A stretch of 64,000 nt of DNA from CALBPI01 sp038529355 (GTDB taxonomy: Bacteria > Pseudomonadota > Gammaproteobacteria > Steroidobacterales > Woeseiaceae), in assembly GCA_038529355.1 (NCBI GenBank), contig JBCBDU010000008.1:53500-117499 (forward strand), read 5' to 3'. The notes beneath the pieces were generated by a model. The model was not told where the DNA came from. It ran no database searches and saw only the letters and a list, made by a program, of their open reading frames with translations. Below are positions 44,919 through 54,888 of the stretch, piece by piece (the first letter of the stretch is position 1; each line of letters opens with the position of its first letter). Both the position numbers and the translations under genes were made by a program.

Positions 44919-46424
44919 ATGAATGACGGGGGTCATCACTTGATTATCGATTTTCCGACTGCGGAAGAGCTTAAAATGCGCCGCGCCGATACGTATCAGC
45001 AGTGGAAGCGGGCAGCTATTGCGTACGACAAGAAATACCGGCTGGATCGCTGGAAAAAAAAGGACTACTCGGAGCGCTACGATTTCGTCTCGATACGTGA
45101 TCGGCTAACGCAACTGGTTGCGCATCGCGAAGCGCGCGATAACCATGGTTTGCTGTTTCATCTGAACGAAGGCATTCATGGCAACCTCGGTGGTATGGGT
45201 CGACCGGAGCTCTATCGCAAAGCGAAATTTGGCACCAAGCAATTGATCGTTGACTACGTCGACGAAATTGTTCAGTCGCTTGGTCACATTGCCAGCACAA
45301 AGGTCCGGGATATTCCGTTCGAGGAGAAACTCGACTTTTTCCAGCGCGCCAGTCATTGCTACGGGCGTTCGGCTTTGTTGATGAGTGGTGCAGGCAATTT
45401 GCTGTACTACCACCTCGGTGTTGTTAAAGCATTGTGGGAGCAAACGCTGCTGCCGAATATTATTTCAGGTTCCAGTGGTGGTGCATTCATTGCGGCGATG
45501 ATCGGCACTCGCGCGGATCGCGAGATGAGCGAATTGTTTGATCCCGCTTTCATGCAGGCAGAAGCTGCTGATCAGGAACAAACGCTAGCTAGCCGCTGGG
45601 CGCCGTTCTCGCGCAGCAGAATGCCAGCCGAACAGGTTTGGGAAGCGATCGAACGGCTGGTGCCGGACATGACGTTCCAGGAAGCGTACGAACACAGCAA
45701 CAGGCATATCAATATTTCTGTCGCTCCGGTTGAGCATCATCAGGCGTCGCGCTTGCTCAATGCGATTACATCGCCCAACGTCATGATTCGCGAGGCGGTG
45801 ATGGCGTCGTGCGCGGTCCCTGGTGTTTATCCGCCAGTCTCGTTGGCCGCGCGCAATTCTAACGGCAAACGGCAACGCTATCTTGCGTCGCGCAAGTGGG
45901 TTGACGGTTCTGTCGCAGAGGACTTGCCGCTGAAGCGGTTGTCGCGTTTGTATGGCGTCAATCATTCGATTGTCAGTCAAACCAATCCGCTGGTGTTGCC
46001 GTTTATCAGTGAATACAAAGGCAGCCAGAAGATCTGGGATATCGTGCGCCAAACCAGTTTGCGTACCGCGAAAGACTGGTCATTGGCCGCAGCTCGCGTG
46101 ATTCAAAAACCGCTGGGGCGCCAGTTTGGTTTGAATCGCCTGATCAATACGTACGGTTCCGTGTTGTCGCAAACCTACACGGGTGATATCAACATTCTGC
46201 CTGAGACGCGCAGTTTTAATCCGCTGCGTTTGTTGTCTGCGCGTTCGCTACGCGAGATTCTCGATTTGGTACGCATGGGCGAGCGTGCGACATGGCCGAC
46301 GATTGAAAAGATTCGCACACAGACCAGGATCAGCCGCGAACTGGATCAGATCCTGGAGCGCTATGAAGACAAACTGGTGACGATTGCCCGCAAGCAACAA
46401 ATCATGCTCGACCGGTCTGCATGA
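44919..46424 (+). CDS. DUF3336-domain patatin-like lipase
   Basis: 501 aa. An N-terminal DUF3336 domain (about 20-150) precedes a patatin domain with oxyanion loop LMSGAGNLLYYHLG, nucleophile elbow GSSGG (about 184-188, Ser186) and the acidic motif DGSVAEDLP (about 329-337), where DGS replaces the usual DGG. The same domain pair occurs in yeast Tgl3/Tgl4-type triacylglycerol lipases. It probably acts on acylglycerols or phospholipids. Confidence 0.88.
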   Translation: MNDGGHHLIIDFPTAEELKMRRADTYQQWKRAAIAYDKKYRLDRWKKKDYSERYDFVSIRDRLTQLVAHREARDNHGLLFHLNEGIHGNLGGMGRPELYRKAKFGTKQLIVDYVDEIVQSLGHIASTKVRDIPFEEKLDFFQRASHCYGRSALLMSGAGNLLYYHLGVVKALWEQTLLPNIISGSSGGAFIAAMIGTRADREMSELFDPAFMQAEAADQEQTLASRWAPFSRSRMPAEQVWEAIERLVPDMTFQEAYEHSNRHINISVAPVEHHQASRLLNAITSPNVMIREAVMASCAVPGVYPPVSLAARNSNGKRQRYLASRKWVDGSVAEDLPLKRLSRLYGVNHSIVSQTNPLVLPFISEYKGSQKIWDIVRQTSLRTAKDWSLAAARVIQKPLGRQFGLNRLINTYGSVLSQTYTGDINILPETRSFNPLRLLSARSLREILDLVRMGERATWPTIEKIRTQTRISRELDQILERYEDKLVTIARKQQIMLDRSA

Positions 46425-46459
46425 TCGCAACGTGCAGCGCGTTTCTTAAGCTTCGCTGA

Positions 46460-47398
46460 ATGGGTATGTTTTTGTTGTTGCTGGTTATTCTGGTTGGGCT
46501 GTATGTATACGCCAACACGAATCCGGCGCAGGCGACCCGTGCCTGCATGCGTGCGGCTCGTTACCTGTGTGGATTTCGCGCCGTTACCGTCATGGTCGAC
46601 GGATTCGAGTGGCATTTTATTGATAGCCTAAACCCGCATGATGCGCCGAAACCCATCGTTTTGTTGATCCATGGTTTCGGTGCAGACAAGGATTCGTGGT
46701 TAGGCTATGGCCGATTGTTGACTGCTGACTATCGCGTGATCGCACTCGATCTGCCGCCGTTTGGTGACAGTGAGCAAGTATCCGGTCATGACTACACACC
46801 GAGAGTGCAGGCGGCACGCGTCGCCGCGTTTTGCCACGGTCTCGGACTGACGCAGTTGCATGTTGCCGGCAGCTCGATGGGTGGTTATATCGCCAGCTGG
46901 CTCGCCGTTGATCATCCACAGCTACTCAGCAGCATGACCTTGATGAATCCGGCCGGCGTGTTTGGACGACAGGCGTCAATCGTTCAAACTCAAGCTGAAG
47001 CCGGAACTAATGTGCTGAAGATGCGCAACGACACCGAGTTCCGTCAGGTGATGAACATGCTCGCGCCCAAACCACCGTTTGTGCCCAGGTTCGTGCGCCG
47101 CTATGCCATCGAGAGGAACTTGCTGCGCGAGCAGATTCAGGACGAAGTGTTTTGGCAAATGGCGCATGCGCAACAAGAAGACAAACTACAATTGGCTTTG
47201 GCAAGCGTTGTGGTGCCGACGCTAGTCGTTTGGGGCGATCAGGATGCAGTGATTGACGTCAGTTGCGCTGAAGTCTTCGCCGACAGTATTAGTGACAGCG
47301 AATTGATGATCCTGCCAGGCAAAGGGCACATCCCAATGTTCGAGGCACCGGTCGCCACCGCGCGACGACATCGTGAGCTCATGCAGCGAGTCAGTTAG
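46460..47398 (+). CDS. Alpha/beta-fold lipase or esterase
   Basis: 312 aa. An N-terminal signal-anchor (about 3-17) and an alpha/beta hydrolase fold with oxyanion HGFGADKDSW, nucleophile GSSMGG (Ser139), Asp in VVWGDQDAVI and His in GKGHIPMFE. The triad is complete. Anchored topology and context (downstream of a patatin lipase) suggest a lipid ester substrate. Its stop overlaps the convergent LOG gene stop by 4 bp. Confidence 0.88.
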   Translation: MGMFLLLLVILVGLYVYANTNPAQATRACMRAARYLCGFRAVTVMVDGFEWHFIDSLNPHDAPKPIVLLIHGFGADKDSWLGYGRLLTADYRVIALDLPPFGDSEQVSGHDYTPRVQAARVAAFCHGLGLTQLHVAGSSMGGYIASWLAVDHPQLLSSMTLMNPAGVFGRQASIVQTQAEAGTNVLKMRNDTEFRQVMNMLAPKPPFVPRFVRRYAIERNLLREQIQDEVFWQMAHAQQEDKLQLALASVVVPTLVVWGDQDAVIDVSCAEVFADSISDSELMILPGKGHIPMFEAPVATARRHRELMQRVS

Positions 47399-47979
47399 TC
47401 GCGCCAGGCTCGTGTCTCTGGCAGTGACAGTGACTGCAGGGTCGCGATCAGCGCCTCCGGCTGATCGGCTACAGCCAGCATGTCGCGGTGTTTCGCTTGC
47501 ACAAACCCTTGGGCGACCTGTTCATCAGCGAACGCCAGCAGCGTATCGAAGAAGCCGTCGATGTTAAGCAAGCCTAACGGTTTGCGGTGCACACCGATTT
47601 GCGTCCACGTCAGAATTTCAAATGTCTCATCAAGTGTGCCGAAGCCACCGGGCAGCGTCACGAAGGCATCGGCGAGCTCCGCCATGCGCTGCTTGCGAGC
47701 ATGCATTGAATCAACGATGTCGAGTGTTGTTAGCCCTTCGTGGGCGATTTCGCGATCGGCTAATGAGGCCGGAATGACGCCGGTAACCGCGCCGCCCGCC
47801 GCCAGTGCCGCGTCGGCGACGGCGCCCATCAGACCTTTCGAGGAGCCACCGTAGACCAGTTCGATGCGCTGTGAGCCGAGCAGGGAACCCAGCTCACTCG
47901 CCGCTCGCAGGTAGGACGGTAACCTTCCGGGGTTAGCGCCACAAAAAACGCCAATCCGATGCAAAACCCGTTCGGTCAA
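47395..47979 (-). CDS. LOG-family protein (cytokinin phosphoribohydrolase-like)
   Basis: 194 aa with the LOG signature VTLPGGFGTLDE and N-terminal GVFCGANPG; the family hydrolyses nucleotide 5'-monophosphates to release the base. Codons before 47979 overlap the pilin end; TTG at 47979, one base after the pilin stop, gives the normal family length (TTG 47964 is an alternative). It is the last gene of the pilin operon. Confidence 0.87.
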   Translation of the reverse strand: MTERVLHRIGVFCGANPGRLPSYLRAASELGSLLGSQRIELVYGGSSKGLMGAVADAALAAGGAVTGVIPASLADREIAHEGLTTLDIVDSMHARKQRMAELADAFVTLPGGFGTLDETFEILTWTQIGVHRKPLGLLNIDGFFDTLLAFADEQVAQGFVQAKHRDMLAVADQPEALIATLQSLSLPETRAWRD

Positions 47980-47980
47980 T

Positions 47981-48415
47981 TTACCAGCATTCAGACACAG
48001 GTACGCTCGTACTGACCCCGCGCGTGCTCGCTTGGTTGAGCGTGAGGTTGCCGCACTTGTCGCCAACCTGTCCGCCATTGGGCGTGGCTGTTATCGTGAA
48101 GCTCTGATCATCCGGTGTGGCGACAACCATATTGTAGAAAATCGTCGTGCCTTCGCGCGGAGATGCCAGCAGTATCGGCGGTGGCGCAACAGCAGCACCG
48201 GCCCGATCCTGGTCATAGCGGCCGTTCTCGGTATAGAACCGCTCCATCCACTGCGCCAACTCGAGCATGACAGCCTGGCTGTCCGCACGTCGTGCTTTGC
48301 GAACACTGTCCTGATAACCCGGCAGTGCAATGCTGACGATAATGCCAAGGATGACGATCACGAGGAGCAGCTCGATCAGCGTCATGCCGCGTTGCTTCAT
48401 CGCTAAGCTATTCAT
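47981..48415 (-). CDS. pilE: Type IV minor pilin PilE
   Basis: 144 aa. Prepilin leader ending in RG before MTLIELLL with Glu at +5, a hydrophobic alpha-1 helix and a Cys near the C-terminus (SECW) that pairs with an earlier Cys. The ATG at 48415 overlaps the pilY1 stop and has GGGAG at about 10 bp upstream. As the last pilin of the fimT-pilVWXY1E cluster it is a minor rather than major pilin. Confidence 0.9.
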   Translation of the reverse strand: MNSLAMKQRGMTLIELLLVIVILGIIVSIALPGYQDSVRKARRADSQAVMLELAQWMERFYTENGRYDQDRAGAAVAPPPILLASPREGTTIFYNMVVATPDDQSFTITATPNGGQVGDKCGNLTLNQASTRGVSTSVPVSECW

Positions 48416-51400
48416 TGATGATTTGCTCCCAGGACAGGCGACCATCGAGCAAATCTCCGCCAACGCTGATTGCGCGCGTTTCGATGTTACCGGTGCTACC
48501 TGGCGTGTACTGTCTATCACCCAGAATGGATGACTGCCACGGCAAGCCTTCCGATGCGTTGAATCGTTCGCCGCCCGGTGCGCTGCGCAGCGGATTGCCG
48601 TCGCCGTCGGTCAATGTCGGATCGGCAACCAGGTCACCGTTGGTAATGACAAAGTCGCGGTTCAAATCGAACGCGGCCTCATCAGGACGACCGCCATCGC
48701 ATACGTTGATCGACATCAACCAGCCACCGCCACCAACAACACATGGGTCACCGGAATCGGGGACAATCGTGTTGAAGAAAACAATATCGCCGCGCACCAG
48801 CGGATTTGACACGACGCGCTCACCAGCTTCAGGCAGGTCCATATACCAACCGGTCACACTGAGCGGATCAAAATCGAAATCCGTTGGAATACGCAGTTGC
48901 GTCGTATCGAAAGTCAGGCTCGGATCATTGGCAAATTGCTCGAGCAAATCACCACGATCAAGCTCGTTATCCCCTCGATCCCAAACGCCGTAGAACGTTT
49001 GCGTTTCGGTGGTGGTCTTGTCGCCTTCAGTCAAGTATTGACCGGTACCAAACAGCACCATGACGTCGGGCACGACACTGTTGTCGAACGGGCACCGTGC
49101 GAGTACCGGTTTGCTGGTGATCGCCTGCAGGTCGCCATTGTTATTGCGCGCCCGGAACAACGGCCTTGGGTTAAAGCCCGCGCGATAGGCGCTGTCCCAA
49201 GAGTTTGCGTTGGTGCTGCTCAGATCGAAAGCCCACATGTTGCCGCGCAAGTCTCCGGCGTAAGCACGATCGGGAACACCGTCGTTGTCGAGGTCAGCCA
49301 ACTGCGGCGTGGAAAGCCCATTATTGTTCGCCGGCAGAATAATCTTGCGATAGTCGCTACCGAGCGTCCATGTACCGTCCAGACCACCGTCAAGATAGAC
49401 AATGAACAATGCAGCGCGGCCGGAGCCGAGATTGTTATAGCCGTTTCCGAACACAGCGGCCCAACGACCATCGTTCATCAATGCGATCGTCGGTTCGCTG
49501 AACGTGTAGCCGAGATCGTTATCGTCCGAGTTTGTGAACTCCCACAATACGTAATTCGCCGCGTCAGATTCAGACATGGCTGTGGGGTCGGTGATATCGA
49601 GTGCATAGAACCCGCGAGCGCCGCCGCGCATGCCACCCATCAGAACGGTGCGCCATGATGGGCTTGCGTCAACGCGACTAGAGACGTAAACGTCCGTGAT
49701 CGCCGGTGTCAGATCGGTAAAGTATTGGTGCACGTAATTCTGATTTGCCAGCTCGTGCAAGCCTTCACCACTGGTCGCACTAAAGCGCATGTTCGGCATG
49801 TAGGCCATGAACTCTTCGCCTGAGCCAGGTTGATCTACGTCGGCCCAGAAACCATGGAGCATGCCATCGTTCGAGCCCACGTAGACTGCCTCACGGCGCG
49901 CGGCAGTTGCGCCAAGCTGAAAGTCAGTATACGCGTTGGCGCCGCCCGGGAATGGTGCAACGGATGGCCAGTTGCTTGAGGGCTCTGCAACCAGTACCGG
50001 ACCGGAATGCACGATGTCGCCCAGAACCGTGCGCGCAGAGCGCTCACGGAAATCGCCAGGATCTTCGCCTTCATTGCCGCGATCACCGCGCAGATAATCC
50101 AGCAGGTCCTGTGCGCTGCGCCCGGTCGGTAGATTGGTGTTCAGATCCGCCTGCTGGTTGGCAGGCAATGCTGCCGCTGAACGGAACGGTACACCGACAT
50201 TGGCAGCGGCATCAAAGGTTGAAATTTGGCGGGCTCCCGGAGCAGGTAAAAGATCTGCTGCATCCCAACGGATGGTGGCGGAAACATCACCGGTTACCGG
50301 GTCAAGTTCGCTCGCTGTCAAAAATCCGCTCCAGTCTTCCGAATCCAGCTTGGCCTGATAGACGAGACTATCGCTGGACAGCAGGCCGGTGTTAAACGTC
50401 ACCGCAGACGCCGTACCTTCGGTTTCGACAACCGTTGCCAGTACGCGCGACATCTGCGTTGCGATTTCGGCCGGTGTGCGTGCGTTGAGCATGTCGCCGC
50501 GACCGTTAACCGCAGCGTGATACAAATCGTCAACCATCAGCGGACTGCGTTGCGTGAACGGTGGTGGCCACACGATCGGCGGTGCGAGAAAGGCGTCCGT
50601 CGCTGAGTTGCGGGTGACACCAAAAATTGTGCCTTGCGCGTTCAGGGTGACGGCCCATGTGGACATATGCAGGTCGTCTTTGCAGTCCAGCGTTGGATCC
50701 GGCGTGACGTTCGCACAGGCAGCAGGTACAGGCACCTGACCGCTCGCAAACCCGCCGGGCGGCGTGAAGTTCTCGTAGTACTCCATGGCGATATCCGCAA
50801 GCGTGCCCGTGTGCGTATCCGCATACGGCGCGCCTTCGCCACCATCGACGTTACCAATGAAGTTAAAATTAGAGTTGTTGGCAAAACCATCCGTAAACGC
50901 AATGCCATAGTTCTTCTGGCAGGCGGCGATGATCGGCTTGTTGGCATCGGTGCGCTCGAACTGCTCACCCAGGTGGTTTAACGATTCGCGCAACGGCGTG
51001 CCGCCAGTACCACGCGACGTGTAGATATCTTCGAGTACGTCGACGCGATCGGTGGTCAGGCTGCGCATGGTGACCGTATTGCGGTTATTGATGCGGAATG
51101 TGCCAACGCGAACGCCATCAATCTCGCTAAAGGCTTGTGTGATGCCGCCGCGCAGCGCCTGATGACGTTTGCGGTAATAGGTGAACCAGTTGGCGAAATT
51201 CTGGATTTCTTCTGCGTAGGTGCGACCGGACGGATACACCGCAGGGCCAGCAGGTGCCGGGCGGATCTCGATACGTCGCAGACAGGCGCCATCCGGCCCA
51301 ATTGCATCGGCCGTGCCAGCGACGGTGCCGGCTGCCAACGCATCACGAAACAACTCATAGTTAGCAGGGTTCGGCAGGGCGCTGCAGACAACGATGGTGC

Positions 51401-52151
51401 CGTTCAATACAGACGTTAACGTCGTGTCGGTGATGTAGTAGGTCGCAGGAAAGTAGTTAAAGTCCTCGAACACCGCTCCAAACGGGAACGTGCCGGGTTG
51501 CACCGTGCCGGCATTGTTGATCATTCCGGGCAAAACCAGGAATCGCCAATTGTTGTCTGGCGCTGGACCCACGTTAGCGGTCAGGTTCAGCGTACGGGTT
51601 GCCGTATCGGCGATTGCGTCATACGGGGCGTTTAGCGGATTGATGTCCGTGAAGGTGCGGGCGCCGTTGCTGATCCATGGCAGATAGTCGATGCTTGGAT
51701 CGTAGTAGCCGCGGTTGTAGTCAGGGCTGCGAACAAACCCGAACTCATCGGTTGGCGGGATCGGGAAATGGCCGCCACCCAATGTGCGGCGGGCGCCGGT
51801 ATCGCAACAGCCGTTCGGAAACAAATAGACGTACTTCGTCCAGGTGACATTCGAGCCACCAGTTGTATTGAAGTTGATCACGCCCGGAACAGGGTTGTTG
51901 TTGACATCGCGGCCGACGAAACTCCCGTCGACCGAGTTCCACCACAGCGCGCCATCGTTGGTTGGCATCAGTGTTTCGAAATCCATGCTGCCGGAGTCGT
52001 CCAGCGCCATGATAACGTTAGGCTCAACAGCATCCGACAGGAACAGTGGCGAGTCCGACAGCGCTAGCTGCGCCTGAGCGCTGGACGCCGTTGCCATCAA
52101 AAGCAGGGCACTGAATAGGGTCGTGCAGACTGTGGTCATTCGAGTATTCAT
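48408..52151 (-). CDS. pilY1: Type IV pilus tip/adhesion protein PilY1
   Basis: 1247 aa from the ATG at 52151 (AAGGTG 9 bp upstream). Signal peptide (about 1-28), N-terminal von Willebrand A-like domain with DDSGS (51-55), and a C-terminal PilC/PilY1 beta-propeller with the calcium loop DLDNDGVPDRAY. PilY1 sits at the pilus tip with the minor pilins and controls pilus extension, adhesion and surface sensing. It overlaps pilE by 8 bp. Confidence 0.93.
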   Translation of the reverse strand: MNTRMTTVCTTLFSALLLMATASSAQAQLALSDSPLFLSDAVEPNVIMALDDSGSMDFETLMPTNDGALWWNSVDGSFVGRDVNNNPVPGVINFNTTGGSNVTWTKYVYLFPNGCCDTGARRTLGGGHFPIPPTDEFGFVRSPDYNRGYYDPSIDYLPWISNGARTFTDINPLNAPYDAIADTATRTLNLTANVGPAPDNNWRFLVLPGMINNAGTVQPGTFPFGAVFEDFNYFPATYYITDTTLTSVLNGTIVVCSALPNPANYELFRDALAAGTVAGTADAIGPDGACLRRIEIRPAPAGPAVYPSGRTYAEEIQNFANWFTYYRKRHQALRGGITQAFSEIDGVRVGTFRINNRNTVTMRSLTTDRVDVLEDIYTSRGTGGTPLRESLNHLGEQFERTDANKPIIAACQKNYGIAFTDGFANNSNFNFIGNVDGGEGAPYADTHTGTLADIAMEYYENFTPPGGFASGQVPVPAACANVTPDPTLDCKDDLHMSTWAVTLNAQGTIFGVTRNSATDAFLAPPIVWPPPFTQRSPLMVDDLYHAAVNGRGDMLNARTPAEIATQMSRVLATVVETEGTASAVTFNTGLLSSDSLVYQAKLDSEDWSGFLTASELDPVTGDVSATIRWDAADLLPAPGARQISTFDAAANVGVPFRSAAALPANQQADLNTNLPTGRSAQDLLDYLRGDRGNEGEDPGDFRERSARTVLGDIVHSGPVLVAEPSSNWPSVAPFPGGANAYTDFQLGATAARREAVYVGSNDGMLHGFWADVDQPGSGEEFMAYMPNMRFSATSGEGLHELANQNYVHQYFTDLTPAITDVYVSSRVDASPSWRTVLMGGMRGGARGFYALDITDPTAMSESDAANYVLWEFTNSDDNDLGYTFSEPTIALMNDGRWAAVFGNGYNNLGSGRAALFIVYLDGGLDGTWTLGSDYRKIILPANNNGLSTPQLADLDNDGVPDRAYAGDLRGNMWAFDLSSTNANSWDSAYRAGFNPRPLFRARNNNGDLQAITSKPVLARCPFDNSVVPDVMVLFGTGQYLTEGDKTTTETQTFYGVWDRGDNELDRGDLLEQFANDPSLTFDTTQLRIPTDFDFDPLSVTGWYMDLPEAGERVVSNPLVRGDIVFFNTIVPDSGDPCVVGGGGWLMSINVCDGGRPDEAAFDLNRDFVITNGDLVADPTLTDGDGNPLRSAPGGERFNASEGLPWQSSILGDRQYTPGSTGNIETRAISVGGDLLDGRLSWEQIINE

Positions 52152-52191
52152 AACTGAAAACACCTTGGTGCGTTTTTCTTGGCAAACTCGC

Positions 52192-52740
52192 TTAGAAGCG
52201 ACGTGCAAAATTGGTTCTTAAGACGACCTGCGAGTTGTCGGTCAGGCCGGTACCACGTGCGTGGATTTTGAAAATGTAGACATCGCCAGCACCGCTGCTG
52301 ACGCCGTAGCCGCCACTGAGGTTCAGTGATGCGTTGGCGGATTCATCGACCGTGCCGCGAATTTCGATAATGTACTGAGGTGCGCTACGAGTATCAGCGA
52401 GCGCGCCAAAAGCGCCACCGGTAAATAGCCGCGCTGTAACCGGCCACGCACCGTAGACGTCGGGTGCGTCGCCCGTTCGATACAGGCCCGTCGTGTTATC
52501 AAATTCGGCGAGCGTTGTGATGCCGTTAAGGTATCGTTCGGCGTCATGCAACGCGGCTTCGGCGGCCTGGAACGCAATGTCCTGATCGCGCAAATTGCCC
52601 GAGATTTTTTCCTGCATCGTTGACGTGCGCATCGCGTTGGTGCTGACCAGTGACATCAACAGCAGAGCAATGAGCGCGATCACCATGACAACGCCGCGCT
52701 GTTGCCGCGCGCTTGCATATCCGTGCCTGAGATACTTCAT
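52192..52740 (-). CDS. pilX: Minor pilin PilX
   Basis: 182 aa. The leader ends in RG before VVMVIALIALLLMS, typical for PilX (no Glu at +5), then MRTSTMQEKISGNLRDQDIAFQAAE, the best-conserved PilX stretch. The ATG overlaps the pilW stop (ATGA). It is a core minor pilin of the tip complex. Confidence 0.9.
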   Translation of the reverse strand: MKYLRHGYASARQQRGVVMVIALIALLLMSLVSTNAMRTSTMQEKISGNLRDQDIAFQAAEAALHDAERYLNGITTLAEFDNTTGLYRTGDAPDVYGAWPVTARLFTGGAFGALADTRSAPQYIIEIRGTVDESANASLNLSGGYGVSSGAGDVYIFKIHARGTGLTDNSQVVLRTNFARRF

Positions 52741-53804
52741 AGGATTGCCCTGTTGCGAATCGCGGTAGTCGCCGAGTAGACCCGACGCAAACGCCGATCA
52801 CCCGGGTTAACGGGCAGCGCACTGCCCGGCGTGCCATCGAAGAGCACGTAGGTTTGTGTTTGGTCAGCGATGTTGTCTTGCCCTGACTCGAGCAGCAAGT
52901 TGATCTGTACGCTGAGAACCGCATTCCAATCAGCCGGCGCCGCGAATGCGGAGCTCACCTGATAGGCATCGACGGCACCATCGCCGGTAGGATCAAGACC
53001 GTAGACCAGTTGCATGTCGACCACACCTTCGGCCAGTTCAACCGGTGCATTGAGTGTGCCGTTACGATTCAAGTCCATCCGGAATAAAGCATTGCGACCG
53101 GATGCACCGACGCCAATGTAATAGGCTCTTGCAGTCAGGCGCATCACGAACGAATCGGTGTCGTACTGATACGGCGTGCCGGCGGCAGTTGAGCAATCCA
53201 GCGGGCTACCTAGTCCGGTCGTGCAGTTGCCCGGAGCGCCTGCACCGGCAGTGTGCACGATCGTCGTTGCCGTATTCGCGGGATTGGCGTTGGTCATCTG
53301 GAACACAGAGGTATTCAGGCAATCGGTAATCGCAAGCACGTCACCCTGTTGAATATCGTGCGGACCCTTAAGCGTAATGGTGGCGGTTGCGGGGACATGC
53401 GAGAGCACAACATAGTCATCATCCGGAACAGCGCGTACGACAATCAGTGCGTCTGTGCCCGGAACGACACTCGCCGCGAAATCTGCGGGGAACCCTGCAA
53501 TTGCGCCTTCAAAACCGCGCAACGGTTGCGCGACATTCAATTCCCAGTTGAGCGCGCCGTTATTGAGTACGTTGACGACCTGATTGGCATCGCCACAACC
53601 CATGAACCCTGCCATGCGGATGTCGCTGATCATCGACGTAACGCTGAACCGGCCGACTTCCTGTAACTCAGTTAAAACGGACTGCGTGTTGTAGCTCTTC
53701 TTGCTACCGATATAGAGCTGCAGCAAACCACCGGTCAGGAACGCACCGATGGTCAGTGCGATCATCAGCTCGATGAGCGTATAGCCTGTGTTCTTGTTCG
53801 CCAT
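52737..53804 (-). CDS. pilW: Minor pilin PilW
   Basis: 355 aa. The leader NTG-YTLIELMIALTIG carries Glu at +5 and the alpha-1 helix; the rest is a long globular domain of PilW length with several Cys. The ATG at 53804 lies 2 bp past the pilV stop. Residues about 15-60 (LQLYIGSKKSYNTQSVLTEL) match PilW. Confidence 0.9.
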   Translation of the reverse strand: MANKNTGYTLIELMIALTIGAFLTGGLLQLYIGSKKSYNTQSVLTELQEVGRFSVTSMISDIRMAGFMGCGDANQVVNVLNNGALNWELNVAQPLRGFEGAIAGFPADFAASVVPGTDALIVVRAVPDDDYVVLSHVPATATITLKGPHDIQQGDVLAITDCLNTSVFQMTNANPANTATTIVHTAGAGAPGNCTTGLGSPLDCSTAAGTPYQYDTDSFVMRLTARAYYIGVGASGRNALFRMDLNRNGTLNAPVELAEGVVDMQLVYGLDPTGDGAVDAYQVSSAFAAPADWNAVLSVQINLLLESGQDNIADQTQTYVLFDGTPGSALPVNPGDRRLRRVYSATTAIRNRAIL

Positions 53805-53806
53805 AA

Positions 53807-54283
53807 TCAAATGTCAGTGGTAATGGTGAAGTCAACGGTGTTGCCGACGTTTCGGTCGTCGACCCAACGCACCGTAATCTGAAAGCGCGAAGGCACGTCT
53901 GGCGCAGCGCCAGGCAGACGGACAACACCGGCTGTGCCGCCCGGCAGGTTATATTCGATGGCAGTGCGCCACTGGAACAGGTCGATCGACGGTACATCTG
54001 CACCCGCTGCAGGTGTTGCAGCGCCCACCGCAATATCGTAGGCCCCGGCTCGCGCATCGACAATGTTCGCGCGCATACGATCAACGATGTCGTAGGCGAG
54101 GATCGTTGCCTGGCTGCGCAGATATGAGCTGTTGTTCAAGCGTGTACCGTTCACTTGCATCGTGGCCAGGCCAATCAGGCCCGTCGTCAACAGCAGCGCC
54201 GCAACCAGCACCTCAAGAAGTGTGTAGCCGCCCTGTGTGCGTTGTTGTCGCGTGTGGCTGGCGGGTAGGCACGTTATGGACAT
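53807..54283 (-). CDS. pilV: Minor pilin PilV
   Basis: 158 aa from the ATG at 54283 (GGGAG upstream). Leader ending in TQGG before YTLLEVLVAALLLTTGLIGL. The LEVLVA start and QATILAYDIVDRMRAN region are PilV features. It overlaps fimT by 10 bp. Confidence 0.9.
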   Translation of the reverse strand: MSITCLPASHTRQQRTQGGYTLLEVLVAALLLTTGLIGLATMQVNGTRLNNSSYLRSQATILAYDIVDRMRANIVDARAGAYDIAVGAATPAAGADVPSIDLFQWRTAIEYNLPGGTAGVVRLPGAAPDVPSRFQITVRWVDDRNVGNTVDFTITTDI

Positions 54284-54888
54284 GCGAGGGCTCCCTTGGC
54301 AGTTTTGGCGTAACCAATTAAGCCCACGGTGATTGTTCGACCATCGGCGGCCACGGCTCGTTGGTCGCAAACGCTAAAACTGTCGGTGTTGCCTGCGCCA
54401 CCGCGCGTCTCGCCACTGGCGATGAAGGAGACGAAATTCGCGAATGCGCCGCCGGCGCGAATCGTTGTGCCACCCTCTAGCGGCAGCCAGACACGCAGGA
54501 TCTCCTCGCCTACGTCAGCCACGCCCGGATTAGCTGGATCAACGAATACGATCCAGCCTTGTTCCCAGAGCCCGCTGTTGTTGCAGCTGAGCTGATCCGG
54601 GCTAGGGCATACGGTGACCCGCGAACCGCGCTTGATCGCTTCGGAACGCGCCAGCGCCATTGCTGACACTAAATCGTTGTTCGCACTAACTGTCCGGTTG
54701 ATTCGGACTGTCGACAAAAAAGACGGCACAGCAAAACCGGCAATGACGCCAACGATACCGATTGCCAACATCAGTTCCAGAATGGTGTAGCCGCGCACCC
54801 GGCGCGGTTGGGCAGCCCGATGCGCTCGCGGTTTGTCGGTCGTATGGACAGCTATCATTCGCGTATTCCAGTGAGGTCTTCCCTTCAT
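54274..54888 (-). CDS. fimT: Minor pilin FimT/FimU (GspH-like)
   Basis: 204 aa from the ATG at 54888. A long basic leader ends in RG before YTILELMLAIGIVGVIAGFAVP. ALARSEAIKRGSRVTVCPS and the C-terminal Cys pair are GspH/FimT-family features. It is the first gene of the minor-pilin operon; a GTG at 54891 adds one residue. FimU would be an equally fair name. Confidence 0.88.
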   Translation of the reverse strand: MKGRPHWNTRMIAVHTTDKPRAHRAAQPRRVRGYTILELMLAIGIVGVIAGFAVPSFLSTVRINRTVSANNDLVSAMALARSEAIKRGSRVTVCPSPDQLSCNNSGLWEQGWIVFVDPANPGVADVGEEILRVWLPLEGGTTIRAGGAFANFVSFIASGETRGGAGNTDSFSVCDQRAVAADGRTITVGLIGYAKTAKGALACP

